64,000 nucleotides of DNA from Myxococcales bacterium (GTDB taxonomy: Bacteria; Myxococcota_A; Polyangia; Nannocystales; Nannocystaceae), in NCBI GenBank assembly GCA_020633335.1, contig JACKDU010000003.1, positions 744,001 to 808,000 on the forward strand, given 5' to 3'. Position numbers and translations under genes: made by a program. Shown here one piece after another: positions 22,942 to 33,170 of the stretch (positions are counted from its first letter, which is position 1; each line of letters starts with the position of its first letter). The notes beneath the pieces are model-generated. The model was not told the DNA's origin. It worked only from the letters and a program-made list of their open reading frames with translations, and did no database searches.

Positions 22942-23634
22942 TCACTTGCCGCGGCGCCGCTTCTCCTTGCCTTGTTCGTCGGGCTCGTCGCTCTGGAGCG
23001 CCCGAAGAGCGGCCTTCCAGGGGGAAATCTCGGCCTGCGCGCCGCCTTCGGCGTCCGCGCCGCGGCCGCCGCAGGCTGGGCAGCCGGGCTCGGCCGCCGA
23101 GGGGGGATCGTTGAGGTTGCGTCCGCAGGCGTGACAGAGGCCGCGACAGGCCTCGCCGCGGCTGCAGAGCACGCGCATCGGGTAGGCGAGGAGCACCTGC
23201 TCGGCGATCAGCGGCCGGAGGTCGAGGATGTGGCCGGAGTAGGAGACGATCTCCGGGGCGTCGAGGTCGATCTCCTCGTCGTCCTCGTCGTCCGCATCCT
23301 TCTTCTTGTGGCCGTCCCCGGCGCCCTCGATGCAGTGGGCGCAGAGCTCGGCGCTCGCCTGGACCGCGGCGGGGGTCAGGCAGCGGGCGCAGGGGACCTC
23401 CATCGCCAGGTCGATCCGACCGCGGACGAGGACCGACGCGTCACCGAGGAATTGGAGATCGAGGTCGATACGGGCGGGCCGCGTCGCCTTGGCGTCGGTC
23501 TCCGCCAGGATCTCGTCGACGCGCTCGACCGGCAGCTCGACCTTGAGGGGGTGCGAGAGCACCGCCCGCGAGAGCTGGTTGAGGTCGACGACGAGGGGCT
23601 CGTCGTCGCTTGGGATCGGCTGGCGGGTGGTCAC
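22942..23634 (-). CDS. yceD: YceD/DUF177 family protein
   Basis: A 230-residue member of the YceD family, linked to large-subunit rRNA accumulation and almost always adjacent to rpmF. Family features are PCARCLTP in the middle and the C-terminal CRGLCHACGRNLND. It also has an acidic insert around residue 125 (KKKDADDEDDEEIDLD) and an extra CPAC pair, so more Zn-ligand-like Cys than usual. I choose GTG 23634 because a TTGACA/TACCAC promoter sits between it and the only upstream start at 23730. Confidence 0.85.
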   Translation of the reverse strand: MTTRQPIPSDDEPLVVDLNQLSRAVLSHPLKVELPVERVDEILAETDAKATRPARIDLDLQFLGDASVLVRGRIDLAMEVPCARCLTPAAVQASAELCAHCIEGAGDGHKKKDADDEDDEEIDLDAPEIVSYSGHILDLRPLIAEQVLLAYPMRVLCSRGEACRGLCHACGRNLNDPPSAAEPGCPACGGRGADAEGGAQAEISPWKAALRALQSDEPDEQGKEKRRRGK

Positions 23635-23673
23635 GGTGAGCTCGAGGTCGACGCCGGGGTAGGCGAGGGAGGG

Positions 23674-23702
23674 GTGGTAGCGCCGGCCCCCCGCTCTGTC
23701 AA
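23674..23702 (-). promoter_or_regulatory. sigma-70-type promoter of yceD-rpmF operon
   Basis: On the minus strand TTGACA (23702-23697), a 17-base spacer and TACCAC (23679-23674). The predicted start near 23667 gives a leader of about 33 bases before GTG 23634. Confidence 0.5.
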
Positions 23703-23718
23703 TGTCGGTCGCGGGAGG

Positions 23719-23748
23719 TTGACACTGCAAAGCGGGATTGGCTATCCC
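23719..23748 (+). promoter_or_regulatory. sigma-70-type promoter of the giant repeat protein gene
   Basis: TTGACA (23719-23724), an 18-base spacer and TATCCC (23743-23748), divergent from the yceD promoter. The predicted start is about 23755, only four bases ahead of the GTG at 23759, implying an almost leaderless mRNA. Confidence 0.5.
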
Positions 23749-23758
23749 CTCCCGGCCT

Positions 23759-26700
23759 GTGAACGCACCCCATCCTCAAGCGCGCCTGGCCCAGCAGCGA
23801 ACCGGCGCCCAGGCGACGGATGCGGGGCGATGGATCTGGATGGTGGCGATCCTGGTCGTCGGCCTGGTGACGCCGACGATCGCCGACGCGGCCCCAGCTC
23901 CGACGAAGGCGAAGGAGCCGAAGGCCGACGGCGCCGCGCCGACGACCGGTGACGCGAGCGACGCGGAGAAGGAAGAGGACGAGGAGGCCGCGGCCGACGA
24001 CGAGGGCGACGCGTCTGGATCGGCGTCTGGGTCCGCGGCCGCAGCGGCGGCGCCGAGCGGCGGCGCGACCGGCGGGCTCCGTCCGGGGCTCCGCCTGACG
24101 CCGCCGGCGATCGCCACGCCGAGTGAAGCCGAGCCCGAGAGCGAGGACGAGGCGGCCGAGGAGCCGAGCGCGGCGGTCCGCGCCGACGCCGATGACGCCT
24201 CCGCCGCGATCGCCGGTCCGGGCGCGCCCAAGCTCGAGTCGCCGAAGCTCACGCCGCCCTCGTTGATCAAGAAGCGGAGCGTCCCGCCCTTCTGGATCGA
24301 TCGGCAATACGACACCCACCGGACGCGCGCGCTCACCCTGCCGCCGCTCTTCGTCCACCGCAAGGGCAGCGCCGAGCACCCCGAGAAGCTCTTCCACGCC
24401 GACCTCAGCCTGACCTTCGGCTGGTACTCGCAGAAGAGCGGCCGTCGCCGCTGGCTCTCACCGCTCGGGCTCTTCTTCGGATCCTACTCCGAGCGGACCA
24501 CCGCCTGGGGCGCGGGCGCCCTGCTCATGGGCTACAAGCGGACCGGCGAGCAGTTCAACTTCGGCCAGTTCCCGCTGGTCTGGTGGTGGGGCAACAAGCA
24601 CGTCCGCAACCTCGTCGTCCTCCCGGTCCACTACCACCAGAAGACGCCCGAGGGGCGCCAGGGGATGAGCGGCCTCCTCTTCTGGTACGGCAAGAAGCAC
24701 CTCGACGACGACGATCCAAACAACGACGTCCGCTACTTCGTGGGAGCGCCGCTCTTCGTCCGCGCCCAGAAGGGCGTGAAGCGGGTCGATGTCGGCGTGC
24801 CGCTCTACATCGCCGGCGAGGACAAGCTCAAGGGCACCCGGCACCGCACGCTCTTCCCCTTCTTCCACTGGCAGTCGAGCGAGTTCGGCAACCGCCGCGA
24901 GCTCTGGACGCCGCTCTACGTCCAGCGCAGCGATCGCGCGCGCGGCCGCAAGAGCTGGGTGCTGCCGCCGCTCCTCACCTTCTCAAAGCGGACGCCGACG
25001 CGCTCGCTCTTCTCGGCGACGCCGCTCCTCTGGCGGGCCGAGGATCGGGTCAAGGGGAGCCAGACGTGGGTCCTCGGGCCGTGGGTCTCGTACGCCGATC
25101 CGCTCCAGAAGAACAACGTCCTCGCGCCCTTCTGGTGGTCGTTCAAGGATCGTCAGCGGCAGGTCTCGACCAGCATCCTCCTGCCCCTGGCGATCGCCCG
25201 GAAGAGCCCGGACGAGACCGCGGTCTACACCCTCCTCGGCGGCGGCGTGCGCTCGAAGAAGGGCGGCTTCGGCGTCACCCTGCCGCCGCTCTTCACGTCG
25301 ATCCGGCAGCGGCCCGGCGGCAAGAGCCACCAGGTTGTCACGCCGCTCTTCTGGCACCTCAAGGATCCGAAGGGGGCCGACGGCAAGGGGACCGATCGCT
25401 GGATCATCCCGCCGCTCGCCTACCACACCCGGGTCGGCGAGCGCCGGCGCCTCGGCCTCCTGCCGCTCCTCACCTTCACCGGCCGCGAGGGGACGCGCTC
25501 GCACCAGGTGGTGACGCCGCTCTTCTGGCACTTCCGCGATCGCGATCCCGCGTTGATGCGCGACACCTTCGTCGCCGGTCCGCTCTACGTCCAGCGCGAC
25601 AAGCTCGGCTGGGCCGCCGGCCTGCCGCCGCTGGTGGTCGCCGGGTCGAACCCGCGCCAGCGCTACACCGTGATCCCGCCGCTCCTCTTCGGCGACGTCC
25701 GCGACCTCAAAGAGGGGACGCGGCGGACGATCTCGCCGCTCTTCGTCCGCACCACCGGCCCCGGCGGCGCCCGGACGATCGGCGCGGCGGCGATCGCCTG
25801 GGACGTCAAGCGGCCCGGCGAGCGCCACTCGGTCCTCTTCCCGCTCTACTACCGCAGGCAGATCGGCGACAAGGCGCTGACGATCACCCCGCTGGGCGGC
25901 GGGCGTCGGACCAAGGAGGGCCGCACCTGGGTCTACGGCCCGGTCTACGGCCGCCGCGTGGGCGAGGCGAAGGGCTTCGGGATCCTCCCGCTGATGGTCC
26001 GCGACGTCCGACCGACCGAGGGCGGGCTCGCCAAGCACACGGTGGTCTTCCCGCTCTACATCGGTCGGCGGACCCCGAGCGACGATCTCGACATGGTGAC
26101 GCCGCTCTTCTGGCGGACCCGGGTCGGCGGCGAGAAGCCGCGGCGCAACCTCGCGCTGGTGCCCTTCTACTTCCGCCAGCGGCAGCCCCACGGCGTCGAC
26201 GTCGACGCCGGCTTGCCCTTCTTCTACAGCCGCGATCGCGAGCGCAGCACCCACACCCTGGTGGTCGGCCCGGGCTTCCACCGCCTGAGCCGGACCTCGC
26301 TCAACGCCGGCATCGTCCCGATCTACTGGTGGCGCGACAGCGCCGAGCGCCGGCGCCTGATCTCGCTGCCGATCATCTACCACACGCTCGACAAGTCGAG
26401 CGGCGCGCGGACGACGATCGCCGTGCCGCTCTGGTACGACATCAAGCGGGCGAACGGCTCGCGGATCTGGGTCGCGTTCCCCTTCGCGGTCGGCAACAAG
26501 CGCCTCTACAACTTCACCCGCGTGGGCCTGGTCCCGCCGGGCTACATCGACCTCTTCCGGGTCGGCAAGAACCACCGCTTCTCGGGCTTCGTCCCGCTCT
26601 ACTTCCGCTACCAGAAGTGCGGGTTCCGCGAGGAGGACGACCCCTCCTGCCGCTACACGCTCCACGGCTCCTACCCGCTCTTCATGTACGGGAAGGACGG

Positions 26701-27880
26701 GCAGGGGCGGGTCACCCACTCCTTCCTCTCGCTCTACTACTTCGACCGCGACAAGCGGGGGACGACGCTCTTTACGCCGCTCGGCGGCGCGCGGGTGCGG
26801 CCGGGCGAGGAGCTCACCTGGTACGCCGGGATCGTCGGCCGCGGGGTCACGCGCACCCGCGAGACCACCGTCGTCTTCCCGCTCTTCTGGGATCGCAAGC
26901 ACCGCCTCAAGAAGAAGCGGACGACCCTGGTGGTCCCGCCGCTCTACATCGGCCAGCGCGAGGAGGACTCGAAGTGGTTCGAGACCGGCCTCCTCTTCTG
27001 GCACTTCCGGCGGCCGCACAAGGTCTCGACGGCCGTGCTCCCGCCGCTCTTCTACATCAGCGAGTCCTACGCCGAGCGCCGGCTCTCGTGGCTCCTGCCC
27101 TTCTACTTCCGCGACAACTACATGGGGAAGGACAAGACCTTCACGTCGGTCTTCCCCGGCCTCTACTTCCAGCGGCGCAAGGGCCAGGATCTCGACGTCG
27201 TCCAGTTCCCGCTGATCTGGCACATCGAGCGCGGCAAGAACCAGGGGACCGTCGGCGCCTTCCTCTGGTGGGACATCCGGGTGCGGAACACGACGACCCA
27301 GGTGATCCCGGGCGTCTTCCTCCGCCGGGTCAACCGCAAGGGCCAGGAGCTCGGCGTCGTCCTCCCGGGGCTCGCGTGGTGGACCCGCGACAACGATCCG
27401 AAGACGCCGGGCGTCCACTGGCGCGCGCTCCTCGGGGCGATCGGCGGCGGCAACGACGAGAACGGGCGCTACTTCTCGCTCTTCGGCGGCAAGATCAAGC
27501 TCAAGCCGAAGCCGGTGTGGACGCCGAAGGGGAAGGAGCGCCGCGAGGCCCGGAAGAAGGCGCGCGAGGAGAAGCGCCGCCGTCGCGCAGGCGGGGCCGC
27601 GGCCCCGGCGAAGGCGGCCACGGCTCCGGCTGTGACGCCGCCGGCGAGCGCTCCGGCGAAGGCCGCTCCGGCCTCGACGACCCCGACGAAGGCCGCACCC
27701 GCGATGGCGTCGCCGACGACCGCCGCGCCAACGACGACGACCCCCGCCAAGGCGAGCGGGGCGAGCGGCACGGCGCCGGCCCCGGGGACCACCACGCCCA
27801 GCGCGGGCGCGCCGCGCATGGGCGCGGTCGGCAGCGGCGGCGTCGGCACGACGACCAAGCCGCCGGGTCGCCGCCCCTGA
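23759..27880 (+). CDS. giant exported protein of ~20-residue beta-type repeats
   Basis: A 1,373-residue protein I cannot assign to a named family. A signal peptide (WIWMVAILVVGLVTPTIADAA) is followed by about 130 Ala/Glu/Asp-rich residues. From about residue 170 to 1,235 there are some 40 degenerate units of 16-24 residues, each with a core like V-x-P-L-F-W or V-x-F-P-L-Y-Y, then a polar Arg/Lys/Asp/Gly turn. Examples are VVTPLFWHLKD, VLFPLYYRRQIG, IAVPLWYDIKR. The tail is Lys/Arg-rich then Ala/Thr/Pro-rich. The pattern suggests stacked beta-hairpins, either an envelope barrel or a solenoid. A few Cys occur only near residue 960. GTG 23759 is chosen for its fit to the promoter and signal. Confidence 0.75.
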   Translation: MNAPHPQARLAQQRTGAQATDAGRWIWMVAILVVGLVTPTIADAAPAPTKAKEPKADGAAPTTGDASDAEKEEDEEAAADDEGDASGSASGSAAAAAAPSGGATGGLRPGLRLTPPAIATPSEAEPESEDEAAEEPSAAVRADADDASAAIAGPGAPKLESPKLTPPSLIKKRSVPPFWIDRQYDTHRTRALTLPPLFVHRKGSAEHPEKLFHADLSLTFGWYSQKSGRRRWLSPLGLFFGSYSERTTAWGAGALLMGYKRTGEQFNFGQFPLVWWWGNKHVRNLVVLPVHYHQKTPEGRQGMSGLLFWYGKKHLDDDDPNNDVRYFVGAPLFVRAQKGVKRVDVGVPLYIAGEDKLKGTRHRTLFPFFHWQSSEFGNRRELWTPLYVQRSDRARGRKSWVLPPLLTFSKRTPTRSLFSATPLLWRAEDRVKGSQTWVLGPWVSYADPLQKNNVLAPFWWSFKDRQRQVSTSILLPLAIARKSPDETAVYTLLGGGVRSKKGGFGVTLPPLFTSIRQRPGGKSHQVVTPLFWHLKDPKGADGKGTDRWIIPPLAYHTRVGERRRLGLLPLLTFTGREGTRSHQVVTPLFWHFRDRDPALMRDTFVAGPLYVQRDKLGWAAGLPPLVVAGSNPRQRYTVIPPLLFGDVRDLKEGTRRTISPLFVRTTGPGGARTIGAAAIAWDVKRPGERHSVLFPLYYRRQIGDKALTITPLGGGRRTKEGRTWVYGPVYGRRVGEAKGFGILPLMVRDVRPTEGGLAKHTVVFPLYIGRRTPSDDLDMVTPLFWRTRVGGEKPRRNLALVPFYFRQRQPHGVDVDAGLPFFYSRDRERSTHTLVVGPGFHRLSRTSLNAGIVPIYWWRDSAERRRLISLPIIYHTLDKSSGARTTIAVPLWYDIKRANGSRIWVAFPFAVGNKRLYNFTRVGLVPPGYIDLFRVGKNHRFSGFVPLYFRYQKCGFREEDDPSCRYTLHGSYPLFMYGKDGQGRVTHSFLSLYYFDRDKRGTTLFTPLGGARVRPGEELTWYAGIVGRGVTRTRETTVVFPLFWDRKHRLKKKRTTLVVPPLYIGQREEDSKWFETGLLFWHFRRPHKVSTAVLPPLFYISESYAERRLSWLLPFYFRDNYMGKDKTFTSVFPGLYFQRRKGQDLDVVQFPLIWHIERGKNQGTVGAFLWWDIRVRNTTTQVIPGVFLRRVNRKGQELGVVLPGLAWWTRDNDPKTPGVHWRALLGAIGGGNDENGRYFSLFGGKIKLKPKPVWTPKGKERREARKKAREEKRRRRAGGAAAPAKAATAPAVTPPASAPAKAAPASTTPTKAAPAMASPTTAAPTTTTPAKASGASGTAPAPGTTTPSAGAPRMGAVGSGGVGTTTKPPGRRP

Positions 27881-27992
27881 GCGCACGGACGCCGCTCTGC
27901 GGGGCCGCGACGCCCGCGCGGGGCGGTCGCTAGCTCACGCGGGCGAGCGCCTGTGGGGCGCTCCAGGGGCCCTGGGGAGATCGCCGCAATTG

Positions 27993-28000
27993 TGTGATAA
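27993..28000 (+). promoter_or_regulatory. extended -10 element TGTGATAA of ribE
   Basis: TGTGATAA ends ten bases before the ribE ATG at 28011 and is identical to the element ahead of rimP at 51721. No -35 is evident. The geometry implies a leader of about three bases. Confidence 0.45.
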
Positions 28001-28010
28001 AGCCCCCCGC

Positions 28011-28667
28011 ATGTTCACCGGCCTGGTCCAGCGCGTCGGCACCCTCGCGGCGATCGAGCCCCGGGCCGAGCGTCGCCGCCTGCGGATCGCCGCCGCGCTC
28101 GACGAGCGCGATCGGATCCTCGGGGCCAGCGTCGCCGTCAGCGGCGTCTGCCTGACGGTGGTCGCCGCGACCGCGCGCGACTTCGAAGTCGACGCGGCCT
28201 TCGAGACCCTGGCGGTGACCACCCTCGGCGACCTCGCCGTCGGCGCCCGCGTCAACCTCGAGCCGGCCCTGCGGATCGGCGACGCGCTCGGCGGTCACTT
28301 GGTCTCGGGCCACGTCGACGGCGTCGGCCGCCTCCGGAGTCAGAGCCGGCGCGGCGACGCGATCCTGATGTGGTTCGACGCGCCCGCCGAGCTCCGGCGC
28401 TACATCGCCGCCAAGGGCTCGATCTGCGTCGACGGCGTCAGCCTCACGGTCAACGAGATCGACGGCGAGGGCTTCGCGGTCGGCCTCATCCCCCACACCC
28501 TCGCGGTGACCACCCTCGGCGATCTCCGCCCGGGCGTGCGCGTCAACCTCGAGGTCGACCTCATCGCCCGCTACGTCGAGCGCCTCCTGAGCGCGCAGAA
28601 GCCCGACGGCGGGGTCACCTGGGCGACGCTGGCGGCCGCCGGCTTCGGCACCCGCGAGTCAACCTGA
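28011..28667 (+). CDS. ribE: riboflavin synthase
   Basis: Dismutates two lumazines to riboflavin. The 218-residue product shows the internal duplication typical of the family: MFTGLVQRVGTL, GVCLTVVA and LVSGHVDGVG in the first barrel, DGVSLTVNEIDGEGFAVGLIPHTL in the second. Start ATG 28011 is fixed by the conserved MFTGLV. It has no Shine-Dalgarno but a -10 element ten bases upstream. ribB follows after 35 bases. Confidence 0.96.
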   Translation: MFTGLVQRVGTLAAIEPRAERRRLRIAAALDERDRILGASVAVSGVCLTVVAATARDFEVDAAFETLAVTTLGDLAVGARVNLEPALRIGDALGGHLVSGHVDGVGRLRSQSRRGDAILMWFDAPAELRRYIAAKGSICVDGVSLTVNEIDGEGFAVGLIPHTLAVTTLGDLRPGVRVNLEVDLIARYVERLLSAQKPDGGVTWATLAAAGFGTREST

Positions 28668-28702
28668 GCCGCACGTAGCTCAAGATCCACGAAGGAGACG
28701 AC

Positions 28703-29856
<1,154 letters not shown>

Positions 29857-29860
<4 letters not shown>

Positions 29861-31167
29861 GCTCGGGGCCGCGGATCCTCCTCGCGGTCGGCGGGGGGAT
29901 CGCCGCCTACAAGGCGCCCGAGCTGGTGCGGGCGCTGAAGAAGGAGGGCTGCGAGGTCCGGGTGATCCTGACCGCGGCGGCCCGCTCCTTCGTCGCCGAG
30001 CTCTCCCTCGCCTCGGTCTCCGGCAACCCGGTTCGGTCGACGCTCCTCGACGCGGCCGAGGAGGGGGCGATCGGTCACATCGAGCTCGCCGATTGGGCGG
30101 AGGTCGTGGTCGTCGCCCCGGGGACCGCCGATCTGATCGCCCGCGCGGCCCACGGCCTCGCCGACGATCTCGTCACCTGCGTCCTCTTGGCCACCCGCGC
30201 GCCGGTCCTCTGGGCGCCGGCGATGAACACCAACATGTGGCGGCACCCGGCGACCGTCGCCAACCTGGCGACGCTGCGATCGCGCGGCGCCGAGACGATC
30301 GGCCCCGATCGCGGTGAGCTCGCCTGCGGGTGGATCGGCGAGGGGCGGATGATCGATCCGCCGGTGATCGCCGCGGCCGCGCTCGCCCTCCGCGAGCGGG
30401 CGCGCGGCGGCGATCGCTGGGCGGGGCGTCGGGTGCTGGTGACGGCGGGGCCGACCCGCACATACCTCGATCCGGTCCGCTTCGTCGCCAACGCGTCGAC
30501 CGGGGCGATGGGCTTCGCGCTCGCCGAGACGGCCGCTCGCCTCGGCGCCGAGGTGACGCTGGTCGCCGGCCCGGTCGATCGGCCGTCGCCGATCGGCGTC
30601 GCGCGGATCGACGTCGAGACCGCCGACGAGATGCTCGCCGCCTGCGAGGGGCGCCTCGCCGCGGCGCCGCATGACCTCGTGGCGATGGTCGCGGCGGTCG
30701 GCGATCTCGCCCTCGACGCGGCCCCGAGCAAGCTCGACAAGGGCTCGCTCCTCGGGCGCCTTGGCGGGCTAGAGTGGCGGATCGGCGTCGACATCCTGGC
30801 GACCCTGGTGGCCCGGCATCACCCGCGCACCCGCTTCCTCGGCTTCGCGGCGCAGACGGTGGAGGGCGAGGGCGAGGTGGCCGAGGCCGCGCTGGTCGAG
30901 CTCGGCGTCGGCAAGCTCGAGGCGAAGGGGGCAGACGCGGTCTTCGTCAACCGGGTCGGCGTGCCGGGGCTCGGCTTCGCCTCGCCGACCAACGCAGGCG
31001 CGCTGATCCTGCGCGGCGCGCTGGTCGGCGCCGACGGTCACCAGGTGATCGCCTCGGGGCCGCCAGTAGCGAAGCCAGCGCTCGCCCGCTGGATCCTGAG
31101 CGAGCTCGGCGAGGCGCTCTGGGGTGGTGAGGGGAGCGCGCTGAACGTCCGGCGAGGTGAGGCGTGA
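29857..31167 (+). CDS. coaBC: phosphopantothenoylcysteine decarboxylase/synthetase
   Basis: Bifunctional coenzyme A enzyme. The N-terminal flavodoxin-like decarboxylase has GGGIAAYKAPELVRAL, the catalytic His in IGHIELADWAE, PAMNTNMW and the reactive Cys in ELACGWIGEGRM. The synthetase half has VLVTAGPTRTYLDPVRFVANASTGAMG and SKLDKG. At 436 residues it is slightly long. GTG 29857 overlaps the ribB stop, so it is translationally coupled to riboflavin synthesis, sensible for an FMN enzyme. Confidence 0.95.
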
Positions 31168-32222
31168 GCGGCGGTCCGTCCGACGAGGCCACCGAGGTCC
31201 AGCGCCTCGCCCGGAGCCTCGCGGTCTCGCTCGCCCACCTCCGCGACTTCCGCGGGATCCGCTATGTCTCGGCCGCGCCGCTGCCGCTGCCGCTCGCACC
31301 GAGCGTCGCAGCCGACGAAGGACGCGTCGATGCGGACGCGACATCGCCGGAGTCGAGGCCACCGCCGACGGCGACGAGCTCCTCGCCGCCGCTTGAGCGC
31401 GCGCCGTCAACTCGTCCGGAGTCGGCAGCCATGTCGCGCCCCGCGGCCGCGCCCTCCGAGCGGCCGGCGCGAGCGCCCGCCACCGAGCCGCAACCGCGCG
31501 CGCCGATGGCCACCGGCGGCGAGCCGCCGCGGCCGCGGTCGCCGGCTCCGGCAAGCGGGCAGCCTGCCGCCGCGCGGTCGACCGAAGGGCCGCCGCGAGC
31601 GGATGCCCGCGAGTGGTCGGCCGCCCGCAAGCTCGACTACCTCCGCGAGAAGAACCTCGGCAATTGTCAGCGCTGCGCCCTCGCGCGTACCCGGTCGAAC
31701 ATCGTCTTCGGCGTCGGCAACCCCGACGCGGAGATCATGTTCGTCGGTGAGGCGCCGGGGCAGCAGGAGGATCGCCAGGGGATCCCCTTCGTCGGCCGCG
31801 CCGGCGAGCGCCTCAACCTCTGGCTCGACATGCTCGGGATCCCCCGCGATCACGCCTACATCGCCAACGTGCTCAAGTGTCGGCCGCCGAACAACCGCGA
31901 TCCCGAGCCCGAGGAGGTCGCCCGCTGCTCGCCCTTCCTGCGGGCGCAGATCCGGGCGATTCGGCCGAAGGTGCTGGTCGCCCTCGGCCGCTTCGCCGGC
32001 TGCCTCCTCACCGGCGTCGCCGAGCGGCCGCTCTACCAGATGCGCGGCCGCGTCTGGTCCTATCAAGAGGAGAAGCTCGACGCTCGGATCCCGGTCGTCG
32101 TCACCTACCACCCCTCCTACGTCCTTCGGCAGGGGAGGGATAGTCCGCCGGGGAAGAGCGACGCGGACGCGCAGGTGCTCACCGATCTCCGGCAGGTCGT
32201 CGGCATTCTCCGGGGTGCCTGA
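31164..32222 (+). CDS. family 4 uracil-DNA glycosylase with Pro/Ala-rich N-terminus
   Basis: Removes uracil from DNA. The catalytic region spans residues 150-350 with the [4Fe-4S] ligands (NCQRCALARTR, KCRPPNNRDPEPEEVARC), the motif FVGEAPGQQED with VGRAG, and the HPSYVLR loop. About 145 N-terminal residues are extra: a short conserved-looking helix, then a disordered Pro/Ala/Ser stretch. This resembles the long type-4 UDGs. GTG 31164 overlaps the coaBC stop by four bases. Confidence 0.92.
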   Translation: MSGGPSDEATEVQRLARSLAVSLAHLRDFRGIRYVSAAPLPLPLAPSVAADEGRVDADATSPESRPPPTATSSSPPLERAPSTRPESAAMSRPAAAPSERPARAPATEPQPRAPMATGGEPPRPRSPAPASGQPAAARSTEGPPRADAREWSAARKLDYLREKNLGNCQRCALARTRSNIVFGVGNPDAEIMFVGEAPGQQEDRQGIPFVGRAGERLNLWLDMLGIPRDHAYIANVLKCRPPNNRDPEPEEVARCSPFLRAQIRAIRPKVLVALGRFAGCLLTGVAERPLYQMRGRVWSYQEEKLDARIPVVVTYHPSYVLRQGRDSPPGKSDADAQVLTDLRQVVGILRGA

Positions 32223-32237
32223 TCGGTCGAACGCGTC

Positions 32238-32333
32238 GCGTTGATCGCGTGGGCGTCGCTCGTCGTCGTCGCGTTGATCGCGTATTCGCGTTGATCGCGT
32301 GTTCGCGTTGATCGCGTGCTCGCGTTGATCGCG
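32238..32333. repeat. iteron-like array: GCGTTGATCGCG, five copies
   Basis: The 12-mer GCGTTGATCGCG starts at 32238, 32271, 32288, 32305 and 32322. The last four are spaced exactly 17 bases apart. Each copy has CGCG arms around TTGAT and a GATC. The array ends 168 bases before the -35 box of the HU-like gene. Confidence 0.85.
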
Positions 32334-32500
32334 GATGTGTCGACGGCGCCGTCCCGGTCACGTCGTTTGCGTCGCGTCGCGCGTCGTCGATGACGACGTC
32401 GAGCGAGGTTTGCGAGGCTTGTGATGTCGGCGGCGGAGAGTTGCGATCGTTCGTTTGCGACGCTCACGCGTCCACGCTGATCACGCGGCGAGGAAAGCGG

Positions 32501-32529
32501 TTGACGCCCGAGAGGCGCCTTTCTAGAGT
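32501..32529 (+). promoter_or_regulatory. sigma-70-type promoter of the HU-like gene
   Basis: TTGACG (32501-32506), a 17-base spacer and TAGAGT (32524-32529), the best promoter match in the window. The start codon lies 13 bases past the -10, so the leader should be about six bases. Confidence 0.6.
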
Positions 32530-32542
32530 GCGAGGTCCCGCT

Positions 32543-33109
32543 ATGACCAAGGCCGAGCTGATCGAGAGAATCGCCAAGTCTCGCAACCTCCCGCCTGAGG
32601 TCACCAAGAAGTGCATCCAACAGATCCTCGATCTCGCCTTCGAGGAGCTCGGCGCCTACTTCGTCCGCGCCCGCGTCACCAAGAGCCAGACGCCGCGCTT
32701 CACCTACCCGGGCTTCGGCACCTTCACGAAGAAGCGCCGCAGCGCCCGCAAGGGGGTGAACCCGCGGACGCTCGAGCCGATGAAGATCGACGCGAGCTTC
32801 ACGGTCGACTTCAAGCCGGGCACCGAGCTCCGCGGCGGGCTCAACGGGATCGTCAAGGAGAGCGCCAAGGAGAGCGCCAAGGCCGAGTCGACCCGGGCCC
32901 GGAGCTCGCGCTCACGCCTCACGGTCGTCGAGAGCGTCGAGAGCGTCGAGGACGCGCCGCTCCGTCGCCTCCGCTCCCGCGACGAGGTCGAGCTCGAGGC
33001 GGACGACGGCTACGATCCCACGCTCTTCGAGGTCGACGGCCTCCCGCAGCCGCCGCTCCAGCGCATCCGCGCCCGGCGCACGAAGTCGCGGGACGAAGGC
33101 GTCGGCTGA
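32543..33109 (+). CDS. HU/IHF-family DNA-binding protein with long C-terminal tail
   Basis: A 188-residue nucleoid protein. Residues 1-95 are the HU/IHF fold: MTKAELIERIAKS helix, then TYPGFGTFTKKRRSARKGVNPRT for the DNA-intercalating arm, and FKPGTELR. Usual HU is about 90 residues; the extra 90 begin with basic ESAKAESTRARSSRSR and turn acidic (DEVELEADDGYDPTLFEVDG). ATG 32543 is set by the conserved MTKAEL and the promoter. It may bind the repeat array just upstream; that is speculation. Confidence 0.88.
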   Translation: MTKAELIERIAKSRNLPPEVTKKCIQQILDLAFEELGAYFVRARVTKSQTPRFTYPGFGTFTKKRRSARKGVNPRTLEPMKIDASFTVDFKPGTELRGGLNGIVKESAKESAKAESTRARSSRSRLTVVESVESVEDAPLRRLRSRDEVELEADDGYDPTLFEVDGLPQPPLQRIRARRTKSRDEGVG

Positions 33110-33170
33110 GCCGACGCGCGGACGCTCACCCAGCGGCGCGCGACAGCGAGGACGCCCGCGCGTCAGAGGC

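Larger units (their letters stand above)
32223..32542. other. 320-bp intergenic region with repeats and promoter
   Basis: Contains five exact GCGTTGATCGCG copies, short inverted repeats such as TCGTCGATGACGA near 32384-32396, a further related CGCTGATCACGCG at 32475-32487 next to the -35 box, and a sigma-70 promoter for the HU-like gene. Open frames here are not convincing as genes. Confidence 0.7.

Noticed and set aside
24983..27886. 967-codon antisense frame under the giant repeat protein
   Set aside because: Shadow frame caused by codon bias. The sense strand has a promoter, signal peptide and periodic repeats.
32238..32333. CRISPR array
   Set aside because: Repeats are only 12-17 bp with about 5 variable bases between them, no spacers and no cas genes.
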